Shown: positions 33,147-42,176 of the stretch, piece by piece
Numbering within the stretch: the first letter of the stretch is position 1
Layout: each line of letters opens with the position of its first letter
NCBI RefSeq assembly: GCF_028204155.1
Contig: NZ_JAQLOI010000003.1
Coordinates: forward strand, 1,568,796-1,632,795
Source: Vibrio algarum
Lineage (GTDB): Bacteria > Pseudomonadota > Gammaproteobacteria > Enterobacterales > Vibrionaceae
DNA: 64,000 nucleotides
Reading direction: 5' to 3'
Made by a program: the position numbers and the translations under genes
Notes under the pieces: generated by a model
Seen by the model: the letters and a program-made list of their open reading frames with translations, nothing else
Told to the model about the DNA's origin: nothing
The model's database searches: none

Positions 33147-33228
33147 TTGTTATTGTTGTTTCTTAGCATTTTATATTTTACTTAGCATCGATAAAGCTAG
33201 GATTCAGGTTAATTTTTAGGAGAACACT

Positions 33229-34932
33229 ATGACTAAAATAGTAATAATTGGTGGTGTGGCAGGTGGAGCATCTGCGGCAGCACGAGCAAGACGTTTAAGC
33301 GAAGAAGCAGAAATTATCATGTTCGAGCGCGGTGAATTCGTGTCTTTTGCTAATTGCGGTTTACCATATCACATTGGTGGCGATATCACTGAAAGAAGCA
33401 ACCTACTTCTGCAGACACCAGAAAGCTTTCTCGCTAGATTCAATGTTGATGTGCGCACCATGAGTGAAGTTATCAGCATTGATAAAGACAATAAATCTGT
33501 GACCATTAAAAATGTATTGGATAATTCAGAGTATACAGAAAGCTACGATTTCTTAGTATTAAGCCCTGGCGCTGGCCCAATAGTCCCACCTATCCCTGGT
33601 ATTCAAAACCCAATTACCCATTCGCTGCGCAATATCCCTGATATGGACAAGATCCTGAATACTATCCGTATGAATCGCCCAGAACACGCAACGGTTGTTG
33701 GTGGCGGTTTTATCGGCTTAGAAATGATGGAAGCGTTCCACCAACTTGGCATTAAAACAACGCTTGTTGAACTAGCTGATCAGGTTATGACTCCTGTCGA
33801 CCGTGAAATGGCGGGCTTTGCTCACGCTGAAATCAAAGAGAAAGGCGTAGATCTTCGTTTAGGTGTGGCCTTAGAAGCCGTCGAATATGTTGAAGAACCG
33901 CACCTAGCAAATATTGAAAGCGGTGAAACAGACGAACATCCTCATATACAAGGCCATCTAAATCTTAGCCTAAGCAACGGCGACACAATCAAGACTGAAA
34001 TATTAGTTATGGCTATCGGTGTTCGCCCTGAAATTCAACTCGCTCGTCAAGCAGGTTTAAAAATTGGTGATCTTGGTGGTATTTGGACTGCGCCAACAAT
34101 GCAAACAAGCAACCCTTCTATCTATGCAGTAGGTGATGCAATAGAAGAAGCCGACTTTATAACGGGTAACCCTACTATCGTTCCGCTCGCAGGCCCAGCA
34201 AACCGTCAAGGTAGAATGGCGGCAGATAACATGTTCGGTCGTGAACAAACGTATCAGGGAACTCAAGGAACCGCTATCTGTAAAATCTTTGATTTAGCCG
34301 TTGCTTCTACGGGTAAAAATGAGAAAACACTTAAGCGTGAAGGTATTCCATTCAAGAAAATTTATGTTCACACCGCAAGCCATGCAAGCTACTACCCTGG
34401 TGCAGAAATTGTATCGTTTAAAATGCTGTACTGCCCAGATACTAAGAAAATTCTTGGTGCACAAGCCGCAGGTAAAGATGGTGTAGACAAGCGTATCGAT
34501 ATTATGGCCGTTGCACAACGCGCAGGTATGACTATCGACCAACTACAACATTTAGAACTGACGTACGCGCCACCATTTGGTAGTGCAAAAGACGTCATAA
34601 ACCAAGCCGCTTTCGTTGCCAACAATATTGAAAACGGTGATTCAAGAGCCATTCATTTCGACGAGCTTGATACCTTGACAGATGACCAGTTGATTTTGGA
34701 TGTTCGTACACCAATGGAAATCCAAAACTTCGGTACATTAGACGGCGCTATCAATATTCCTGTGGATGAACTTCGTCCTCGCATGAGCGAACTTCCAAAA
34801 GATAAAGAAATCATCATTCTTTGCGCTGTTGGGTTACGTGGTAACGTTGCTTACCGTCAACTAGTGAACAATGGTTATAAAGCTCGTAATTTGATTGGTG
34901 GTTACAGAACACTCATGTTTTCAAAAGCTTAA
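33229..34932 (+). CDS. CoA-disulfide/persulfide reductase with C-terminal rhodanese domain
   Basis: A 567-residue flavoprotein. The N-terminal FAD-binding stretch IVIIGGVAGGASAAARARR and the redox cysteine in SFANCGLPYHIGG mark the CoA-disulfide reductase family. NAD(P)H binds around VVGGGFIGLEMMEAF, and GDAIEEAD closes the FAD site. The C-terminal rhodanese domain (about 465-565) has the active loop LCAVGLRGN with its cysteine. Fusions of this type are NADH-dependent persulfide reductases. With the sulfur sensor and YeeE genes it probably reduces CoA persulfide or polysulfide. A terminator follows at 34942-34963. Confidence 0.93.
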   Translation: MTKIVIIGGVAGGASAAARARRLSEEAEIIMFERGEFVSFANCGLPYHIGGDITERSNLLLQTPESFLARFNVDVRTMSEVISIDKDNKSVTIKNVLDNSEYTESYDFLVLSPGAGPIVPPIPGIQNPITHSLRNIPDMDKILNTIRMNRPEHATVVGGGFIGLEMMEAFHQLGIKTTLVELADQVMTPVDREMAGFAHAEIKEKGVDLRLGVALEAVEYVEEPHLANIESGETDEHPHIQGHLNLSLSNGDTIKTEILVMAIGVRPEIQLARQAGLKIGDLGGIWTAPTMQTSNPSIYAVGDAIEEADFITGNPTIVPLAGPANRQGRMAADNMFGREQTYQGTQGTAICKIFDLAVASTGKNEKTLKREGIPFKKIYVHTASHASYYPGAEIVSFKMLYCPDTKKILGAQAAGKDGVDKRIDIMAVAQRAGMTIDQLQHLELTYAPPFGSAKDVINQAAFVANNIENGDSRAIHFDELDTLTDDQLILDVRTPMEIQNFGTLDGAINIPVDELRPRMSELPKDKEIIILCAVGLRGNVAYRQLVNNGYKARNLIGGYRTLMFSKA

Positions 34933-34941
34933 TATAATCTA

Positions 34942-34963
34942 AAGGGAGCCATTCGGCTCCCTT
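34942..34963 (+). terminator. Rho-independent terminator after the persulfide reductase gene
   Basis: The stem AAGGGAGCC, ATTC, GGCTCCCTT lies 9 bases after the stop. The 9-base perfect stem is convincing though the T tract is short. Confidence 0.82.
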
Positions 34964-35203
34964 ATCGCTAAACTAATCATAACGAGAAGTGCTGTAATTA
35001 CACGTCAAAATCTCGTCTACACTCCTCACCAAAAAAATCAACCAATTACTAAATACAGTAAATACCTAAAGTGCATAGTACTATGCTAGTACGAAAATAG
35101 ATTTTTTATCATGAATAATTTGCTTGAGAGCAGAGAGTTAGCTGCACATAAGCAGTAGATGCAATATACTGTTATCAATATATTTATTCATACTGAGCGA
35201 ACA

Positions 35204-37086
35204 ATGGAAGTCGAACTATTAGAAATTCGCAACTTCATCAGCCAATACCCTCCTTTTGACCAACTTCCCGAAGAAGCATTGATCGAAGTGTCACAGAGTA
35301 TCGAAATATCGTATTACCGGGCTGATACAACAATCATAGAGTTCGGCGACCGTATCCATGACCTCTTCATGATCCGCAGTGGAGTGGTCGAAATATATCG
35401 ACGTACCGGTGAACTTTATAATCGTTTAGACCAAGGTGGAGTATTTGGTCAGATGGGGCTACTCACCAATAATAAAGTTCGTTTCCCAGCTAAATCTCTG
35501 AAAGATACGCTTTTATACTGCATTCCAGAGAGCCTTTTTGACACCTTATGCGAACGCTATGACGTTTTTGCAGACTTTGTTCAAGTCGAGAGCACCATCC
35601 GATTACAGCAAGCCGTCGAAGATAATAGTGATAACTCGAATACACTCACCACTTCAAAAGTAAAAACGCTACTTAGTGGCTTGCCAGTAATGGTACCAAC
35701 TACCACCACAATTCAAAATGTCGCAAAAATCATGACTGAAGAAAATGTCTCTGCAGCACTGATTAACGATCCAAACCTCGCCGACGAAGGAGGCAATAGC
35801 TTTGTTGGAATAATAACCGAGCGTGACCTATGTGCTAAAGTGATTGCACATGGATTAGATGTCGATACTGAAGTTCTAGAAGTCATGTCAACAGAGCTTA
35901 TCTCATTAGACCACAACGCTTATATTTTCGAAGCAATGCTTTTAATGCTTCGTTATAACGTCCATCATTTACCCATTTTAAAAAATAAACAACCGATTGG
36001 TATTGTCGAAGTTACTGACATCATTCGCTATGAGTCGCAGAATAGCTTGTTAATTGTCAGTAGTATTTTTCAACAAAACAGTATTGAAGATTTGATTATA
36101 CTTTCGCATCAACTCAAAGATTGTTTTGTTCGAATGATCAATGAAGACGCTAACTCACATATGATTGGCAGAGCAATGTCGGAAATTGGACGAAGCTTTA
36201 AACAACGCTTACTCGAACTTGCAGAAGAAAAATTAGGGCCACCTCCTGTACCTTATTGTTTCCTAGCACTAGGGTCTATGGCTCGAGATGAACAGCTTAT
36301 AGTGACAGACCAAGACAATGCCATAATACTTGATAATCAATATCAAGAAGCACTTCATGGCGCCTACTTTAAAGATCTTGCTACTTATGTATGTGATGGT
36401 TTAGATGCCTGTGGTTACTCCTACTGTACAGGAGAAATAATGGCAACTAATCCTGAATACCGAAAAACTCAATCTGAATGGGAAGCGTGTTTCTCAGATT
36501 GGATAGACAACCCAGTCCCTAAAACGCTTCTGAATTGTTCTATATTTTTCGACCTATACGGTGTGTATGGTAGGCTAAAATGGGCTGAGCATTTAAACGG
36601 ATTTATCCTCAGAAAAGCCAAAAAGAACAATCGCTTTTTAGCCTGCCTTGCAAGGAATGCATTAAACCGAACACCACCACTTGGCTTTTTTAAAGATTTT
36701 GTGATGGAAAAAGATGGACGTCATAACAACTCTATTAATCTAAAAAGACGTGGCACTGCACCGTTAGCGGATCTAATCCGTGTTCATGCGCTTGCTATCG
36801 GGTCACAATCTCACAGCTCATTTGACCGGTTAGAAGACATTATCGAAGCAGGAATACTCCCCCATCAAAGGGAAAAGATCTTCAACACGCCATGGAGTTC
36901 ATCTCCTTGGTTCGTATTCGTCACCAAGCTTTAGACATCGAGTCGGAACAGGAACCTGACAATAATATTGAACCCGAAAACATGTCCGATTTTGAAAGAC
37001 GTAACCTTAAAGATGCTTTTTTAGTTTTAAGCAATGCACAAAACTTCCTCAAGTTTCGCTACACTGCCAACAGCATGAAAAGGTAA
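35204..37086 (+). CDS. CNMP/CBS/DUF294 nucleotidyltransferase-domain protein, frameshifted near the C terminus
   Basis: About 627 residues. Domains in order: cyclic-nucleotide-binding-like (about 15-125), CBS pair (about 155-285), DUF294 nucleotidyltransferase (about 310-430; FLALGSMARDEQLIVTDQDNAIIL) and a DUF294 C-terminal helical domain. The frame breaks after IIEAGILPHQREK; adding one base near the A4 run 36873-36876 gives DLQHAMEFISLVRIRHQALDI and continues to 37086, the normal family end. The gene may sense nucleotides and adenylylate or uridylylate a partner; this is not known for the family. An exonuclease gene begins at the next base, an arrangement repeated in many proteobacteria. 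The start MEVELLEIRN is favoured over 35159. Confidence 0.86.
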
Positions 37087-37805
37087 ATGATGCGCTATTT
37101 TAATGATCAAGAGATCTTAAACTGGAAAGCCTTTTTCCAAATTAAAGCGTTAGAGTGTAAAGATAGTCGCCTAACTAATTTCTATAATTCAAGCACCTAT
37201 TCTAATGAGGCCCAACTCAAAGACATCGAATTTGTAGCATTGGATTTTGAAACCACTGGGTTAGATGCCAATAAAAATAGCATTATAAGTATTGGACTCG
37301 TACCTTTTACGTTAAATAGAATATCTTGCCGAAAAGCAAAACATTGGTTTGTCACACCCGAAGATAAACTAAAAGAAGACTCAATTGTTATCCATGGTAT
37401 TACCCATTCAGATTTGAAAGGTGCACCTAATTTATTGCGAATTTTAGAAAAGATATTAGATGAATTAGCAGGTAAAGTGGTTGTAGTGCATTATCGAAGG
37501 ATCGAAAGGGATTTTTTGATTCAGCATTGCGCAATTTAATCAATGAGGGAATTATTTTCCCCGTGATCGATACCATGCAAATAGAGGCGTATATCCAACA
37601 ATCTCGACCTAAAAAAATGATCGATTGGTTTAAAAAGAGTCGGCCTGTTTCTATCCGTCTTGCAAATAGTCGTACTCGTTACAATCTCCCAACCTACCCT
37701 CCACACGACGCACTTACCGACGCCATTGCCACAGCTGAATTACTTCAGGCACAAATTAACTACCATTTCAGCCCGGACACCCCTATATCAAAACTGTGGT
37801 TATAA
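37087..37805 (+). CDS. DEDDh 3'-5' exonuclease (DnaQ-like), frameshifted
   Basis: About 239 residues. ExoI VALDFETTGLDANKNSIISIG, ExoII around VVVHYRRIERDFF, and ExoIII HDALTDAIATAELLQ are visible, with the DEDDh active-site pattern complete once joined. The read frame stops at 37539; adding one T to the T6 run at 37512-37517 restores RDFFDSALRNLINEGIIFPVIDTMQIEA. The ATG directly follows the stop of the DUF294 protein, so the pair is an operon. Such exonucleases resemble the polymerase III epsilon subunit but lack the clamp-binding tail; DNA or RNA trimming is inferred. Confidence 0.88.
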
Positions 37806-37915
37806 ATACTCACCACTATTGGAAAAACGTTTAATACCAACTCTACTCACCAACGCTTCAAATTAAATAAGAGCGAGGAAGCGAAAATTAATGGGCAAGT
37901 AGGCTCAACGAAAAA

Positions 37916-37941
37916 AAACAGGAGCTATTTGGCTCCTGTTT
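37916..37941. terminator. Bidirectional terminator between exonuclease and fabH-like genes
   Basis: The stem AAACAGGAGC, TATTTG, GCTCCTGTTT follows a long A run (37911-37918), which gives a T tract on the minus strand for the fabH-like gene. The plus strand would also be terminated. Confidence 0.82.
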
Positions 37942-37963
37942 AATAAAATGGTTTTGATAATTT

Positions 37964-39049
37964 TTAGGCTTTAGGCTTTAGGCAATGCTTTTTGTGCTCT
38001 GCAATCAATTCAAGAGCTGTCTTATCACAATCAGGTAATGAAGAGTCGCTGCTATCAATTGGCGTAACTCGACTCCCCCATTTTAATAAACCCGAACCCC
38101 ATGTTAATCCAGCACCAAAGGCAGCCACGAGAATATTATCACCAGGTTTAACGCGCCCTTGCTCTAGAGCTTCACACAAAGCAATAGGCACAGTCGCCGC
38201 AGATGTATTACCGTACTTTTGTATATTTACAAAGGCCTTATCTTGAGAAATCCCTGCCAAATCAGCTAATGTCTGAATAATTCTAATATTGGCTTGATGG
38301 GGGATGAGAACGTCAATATCTTGAGTACTCATCCCTGCACGTTGTAAAACGGTCTGTGCTGCAACACCCATTCCTTTTACTGCTCGTTTAAAGATATCGC
38401 GGCCAACAAAATTGAAATCGAAATAGCCATTATCAGCAGCAAAACGATCCATACTAGTACCAAATTTAGGCACCGAGAGTATATCGCGTCCTGCGGAATC
38501 ACAGCCGATTAGTGCCTCTTGTAAGCCGACTTTTTCTTCCGTTCTACTAAGAATCGCTGCGCCAGCACCATCACCAAACAAAACCGCTGTATCTCGTTTA
38601 CTCCAATCAATAAAAAATGAAAGGCGTTCTGCACCAATCACAAGAGCGTGTTTATAGTTACCGGCTTGAATTAGTCGTGTCGCTGTCTCTAAACCGTAAA
38701 CAAAGCCAGTACAGGCGGCATTTAAATCGAAAGCAGCCGCACCAACGACGCCAAGATTTTGTTGGACCTTCGACGCAATATTAGGAATTAAAGAATCAGC
38801 TGAACAGGTAGCAACAATAATAACATCGAGATCATTCGCTTCAATACCGGCACATGCGAGTGCATGCTTTGCAGCAACAGTGGCTAATTCTGATGTATTT
38901 ACATGGCTTATACGACGGCTCTCAATTCCCGTTCGAGAACGAATCCACTCATCAGAAGTTTCCATAAATGTGCTTAAATCATCATTAGATAAAACGGCCG
39001 GTGGCAGACATTTTCCCCACCCAGTTATTTCAGCGTAGTACTTCGTCAT
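37964..39049 (-). CDS. Beta-ketoacyl-ACP synthase III family protein (FabH paralogue)
   Basis: A 361-residue thiolase-fold condensing enzyme. The catalytic triad is present: Cys in NAACTGFVYGLE, His in LIPHQANIRI and Asn in KYGNTSAATVPIALCEAL. The N-terminal ITGWGKCLPPAVLSNDDL and DEWIRSRTGIESRRI are typical. It exceeds classic FabH (about 317 aa) by a C-terminal tail of about 30 residues (TPIDSSDSSLPDCDKTALELIAEHKKHCLKPK) with two cysteines. No other fatty-acid gene is adjacent, so this is a second copy rather than the gene of the main fab cluster. A weak FabR-like half site lies upstream at 39096-39110. Confidence 0.9.
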   Translation of the reverse strand: MTKYYAEITGWGKCLPPAVLSNDDLSTFMETSDEWIRSRTGIESRRISHVNTSELATVAAKHALACAGIEANDLDVIIVATCSADSLIPNIASKVQQNLGVVGAAAFDLNAACTGFVYGLETATRLIQAGNYKHALVIGAERLSFFIDWSKRDTAVLFGDGAGAAILSRTEEKVGLQEALIGCDSAGRDILSVPKFGTSMDRFAADNGYFDFNFVGRDIFKRAVKGMGVAAQTVLQRAGMSTQDIDVLIPHQANIRIIQTLADLAGISQDKAFVNIQKYGNTSAATVPIALCEALEQGRVKPGDNILVAAFGAGLTWGSGLLKWGSRVTPIDSSDSSLPDCDKTALELIAEHKKHCLKPKA

Positions 39050-39153
39050 CTGTTCCTCTGTATTTCTATTGTTTTAATATGTTACGTTATATTGTATTCA
39101 AGTATACGCTTATACAGGCTCACTGATAAGCGACAATTTAAATAGGGAAAATT

Positions 39154-39597
39154 ATGTCTACATTTAACACTCGATGCCCTTCCTGCAAAGGCATAAATAG
39201 AGTACCCGTTGAACGCGTTTCTGAAATGGCAAGCTGTGGTAAGTGCAAATCTCATTTATTTGACGGAGCACCAATTGAAGGTACCTCTGACAACATTAAT
39301 GCGCTGCTATCTGCCAACACACCTGTTGTTATCGATTTCTGGGCGCCTTGGTGTAACCCTTGTGTAGGCTTCGCTCCAGTATTTTCAGATGTAGCTCAAG
39401 AGAGATTAGGCCAAATGAGATTTGTTAAAATTGATACCGAAGCGAATCAAGCATTAGCTGCCCAATATCAGATAAGAAGTATCCCGACTATCATGATATT
39501 TAAGAACGGCAAGAAAATCGACATGCTCAGCGGTGCCTTAGCGAAAGGCCAGTTCAATTCATGGCTTGATGCCGCACTCAACAAATCATCCAATTAG
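39154..39597 (+). CDS. trxC: Thioredoxin 2 (TrxC)
   Basis: A 147-residue thioredoxin with the extra N-terminal zinc-binding part (CPSCKG and CGKCKSHLF), which separates TrxC from TrxA. The active site reads WAPWCNPCVGFAP. The residue between the cysteines is Asn-Pro instead of the usual Gly-Pro, a variation that could alter redox potential. The cis-Pro is in RSIPTIMIF. TrxC reduces protein disulfides, notably under oxidative stress. It runs ahead of the KefG/KefB pair on the same strand, 20 bases apart. Confidence 0.94.
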   Translation: MSTFNTRCPSCKGINRVPVERVSEMASCGKCKSHLFDGAPIEGTSDNINALLSANTPVVIDFWAPWCNPCVGFAPVFSDVAQERLGQMRFVKIDTEANQALAAQYQIRSIPTIMIFKNGKKIDMLSGALAKGQFNSWLDAALNKSSN

Positions 39598-39617
39598 TTA
39601 GCTTAAAGGGACTGAAA

Positions 39618-40222
39618 ATGAAAGATGCACCGTCTATAAACAATAAGGTGTTGCTGCTTTTTGCCCACCCTTCACTACGCCGTTCAGAAATCAATAAACC
39701 GATGTTTGAAGCTGCTGTAGAAACAGAGGGCGTTACTGCTATCGATCTTTATGCGAAGTATCCAACCTTTCAAATAGATATAGACGCAGAACAGCAGCTA
39801 TTGCTGTCACACGATACCATCATTTTTCAGTTCCCTCTTTATTGGTATTCAACGCCATCTTTACTAAAAGAGTGGCAAGATCTCGTATTAGAACATGGTT
39901 TTGCTTACGGTGAAGGGGCTACTGCTTTGAGAAATAAACGATTCATGTGTGCATTAACAGCTGGTGGACCAGAGGAGGCGTATCGGAAAGATGGCTATAA
40001 CCACTTCACTATCGCCGAACTTTTGCGTCCGCTAGAACAAATGGCCAATTTAACACACATGACCTACCTACCCCCTTCACTTTGTTCAGCTCAAGAACGG
40101 CAAAGGAAGAAGGCAAGTTAGTGGAGCACTTATCCGATTGGAAAGCCAAGTTAAAATCACTTGTAGCTCTTTCTTATATTGATTCTTCTACTGTTAAAGA
40201 TCATAACGAGGTGGTCCTATGA
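39618..40222 (+). CDS. Glutathione-regulated K+ efflux ancillary NAD(P)H oxidoreductase (KefG/KefF-like), frameshifted
   Basis: About 201 residues of the flavodoxin-like quinone-oxidoreductase family. VLLLFAHPSLRRSEINKPM and FQFPLYWYSTPSLLKEWQDLVLEHGFAYG are hallmarks of KefG/KefF. The read frame ends at 40121; one added base in the C5 run 40071-40075 restores LPPFTLFSSRTAKEEGKLVEHLSDWKAKL and runs to a stop at 40220-40222, overlapping the KefB-like start (ATGA). The ancillary protein is needed for full activity of the potassium antiporter and itself reduces quinones. Whether it is KefG or KefF is uncertain; the kefG-kefB order favours KefG. Confidence 0.85.
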
Positions 40223-42144
40223 CCGGCTATTTTCTACAAGCATTTATTTACCTTAGTGCCGCCGTGATAGCAGTGCCACTGGCTAAGCGGTTCGGTTTAG
40301 GCTCTGTACTTGGTTATTTAGTCGCGGGGGTCGTCATAGGGCCCGTTATTGGCCTTGTCGGTGATGAGACGACATCAATCCAACACGTCGCTGAATTTGG
40401 TGTAGTGATGATGCTCTTTCTCGTTGGCCTAGAATTAGAACCTAAAATGCTCTGGGCAATGAGAAACAAACTTATAGGACTTGGCGGGCTTCAAGTTGGG
40501 TTGACAACGGCAGGCGTTACCGGTATAGCCCTGGCCTTCGGAATTACTTGGACTGTCTCTTTAACCATTGGTTTGGTGTTTTCTTTGTCTTCCACAGCGA
40601 TTGTTTTACAAACGTTCAGTGAAAAGAACTTAGAAAAAGCTGAAGGCGCAAGAAATGCATTCTCGGTCCTTTTGTTTCAAGATATTGCCGTTATTCCTAT
40701 GTTAGCCTTTGTTCCTTTACTGGCATTACCAGACCTAGTGGAAGCGGCAAAATCTATGGCATCGCAGGCCGCTGAACACCACGAAGAACTGAGCTTGGTT
40801 GCTGGTTTACCGAGCTGGGCTTACGGATTAGTCATTATTCTCTCCATAGGTATAGTGGTCGTTGGTGGTCATTTTCTTTCCCGTCCATTGTTCAAATACG
40901 TCGCTAAATCTGGCTTACGTGAAATTTTCACCGCGACGTCGTTAATGTTAGTAATTGGTATTGCCGCCCTTATGAGCCTAGTAGGATTGTCTCCAGCACT
41001 GGGTACTTTTTTAGCCGGTGTTGTATTGGCTAACAGTGAGTTTAGGCATGAACTTGAATCCAATATAGAACCTTTTAAAGGTCTATTACTCGGTCTCTTT
41101 TTTATCACTGTTGGCGCAGGGATAAACTTTGATGTTTTATTCAACAGTTTCGCACTAGTTATTTCTCTCACGATAGGTCTTATGCTACTGAAAGGAACGG
41201 TCCTTTTTGTTCTTGCTTTTATTTTTCGGATTAAGAAGAGTAATCGTTGGTTGTTTGCGTTGAGCCTCGCTCAGGCGGGCGAGTTTGGCTTCGTTTTGCT
41301 TAGTTTCAGCGTACAGAATCACGTTTTACCTCAAGAAATAGCTCAAACCCTTTCTTTGGTTGTAGCACTTTCAATGTTCCTTACACCGGGTCTATTCATA
41401 CTTTTCGACAAAGTAATATTACCTAAGTATCAAAAAACCGAAAACGATCGCGAACCCGATACAATTGAAGAAACGGGTAATGTTATTATTGCAGGTGCAG
41501 GACGTTTTGGTCAGATCGTCACTCGCTTACTGAGTGCAAATAACGTTAAAACTACCGTTCTCGATGTAGAACCTACTCAGATTGATAACCTGAGAAAAAT
41601 CAATATTAAGAGCTATTTCGGAGACGCAACAAAACCCGATTTACTTCATACCGCCGGCATTGAAAAAGCGTCCGTTATTGTGATTAGCATCGACAATAAA
41701 GAGGCTGTGAAAGAGTTAGTCGAATATGTAAAACACACCTATCCAAATGTGAAAATTATTGCTCGAGCATTTGATCGAGGGCACTCATATGCACTCCGAC
41801 TAGCAGGTGCCGACACTATTATTTCTGAAACCTACTTCTCAGCATTAGAGGCGGGAAAGCAAGCACTTAAAGACGTTGGCTTTCATCCTTTTCAGGTTGA
41901 ACAACAGAAAAATGCCTTTATAGCCATTGAAAATAAAGGGGCTGATAAAATGTTCGACACTTGGAAAGAAGCTTCCGAAGAGGATCGATATGATGTTGCC
42001 TATCAGAAACTATTTATAGAACTGGAAGAGGCAATAAGTTCGGCAATGAATGACGATCGCGCAGACAAGCACTCTCGAACAGAACGAGGATGGACTCCAC
42101 CACCTAAAGGCTACGCCGATCTAGATAAACACACTATAGAATAA
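40219..42144 (+). CDS. Glutathione-regulated potassium/proton antiporter (KefB/KefC family)
   Basis: A 641-residue CPA2-family antiporter: about 13 hydrophobic segments (residues 5-405) and then a cytosolic RCK/TrkA-N domain beginning at VIIAGAGRFGQIVTRLLSANNVKTTVLD, a dinucleotide-binding fold. HVAEFGVVMMLFLVGLELEPKMLW and FQDIAVIPML are typical Kef motifs. In E. coli, KefB and KefC expel potassium and acidify the cell when glutathione adducts of electrophiles bind. The upstream gene (start overlap) encodes the ancillary protein. The tail (about 560-640) is charged and variable. Confidence 0.93.
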   Translation: MTGYFLQAFIYLSAAVIAVPLAKRFGLGSVLGYLVAGVVIGPVIGLVGDETTSIQHVAEFGVVMMLFLVGLELEPKMLWAMRNKLIGLGGLQVGLTTAGVTGIALAFGITWTVSLTIGLVFSLSSTAIVLQTFSEKNLEKAEGARNAFSVLLFQDIAVIPMLAFVPLLALPDLVEAAKSMASQAAEHHEELSLVAGLPSWAYGLVIILSIGIVVVGGHFLSRPLFKYVAKSGLREIFTATSLMLVIGIAALMSLVGLSPALGTFLAGVVLANSEFRHELESNIEPFKGLLLGLFFITVGAGINFDVLFNSFALVISLTIGLMLLKGTVLFVLAFIFRIKKSNRWLFALSLAQAGEFGFVLLSFSVQNHVLPQEIAQTLSLVVALSMFLTPGLFILFDKVILPKYQKTENDREPDTIEETGNVIIAGAGRFGQIVTRLLSANNVKTTVLDVEPTQIDNLRKINIKSYFGDATKPDLLHTAGIEKASVIVISIDNKEAVKELVEYVKHTYPNVKIIARAFDRGHSYALRLAGADTIISETYFSALEAGKQALKDVGFHPFQVEQQKNAFIAIENKGADKMFDTWKEASEEDRYDVAYQKLFIELEEAISSAMNDDRADKHSRTERGWTPPPKGYADLDKHTIE

Positions 42145-42176
42145 GTAGACCAATAATCTTTACCTAACGATTTGGA

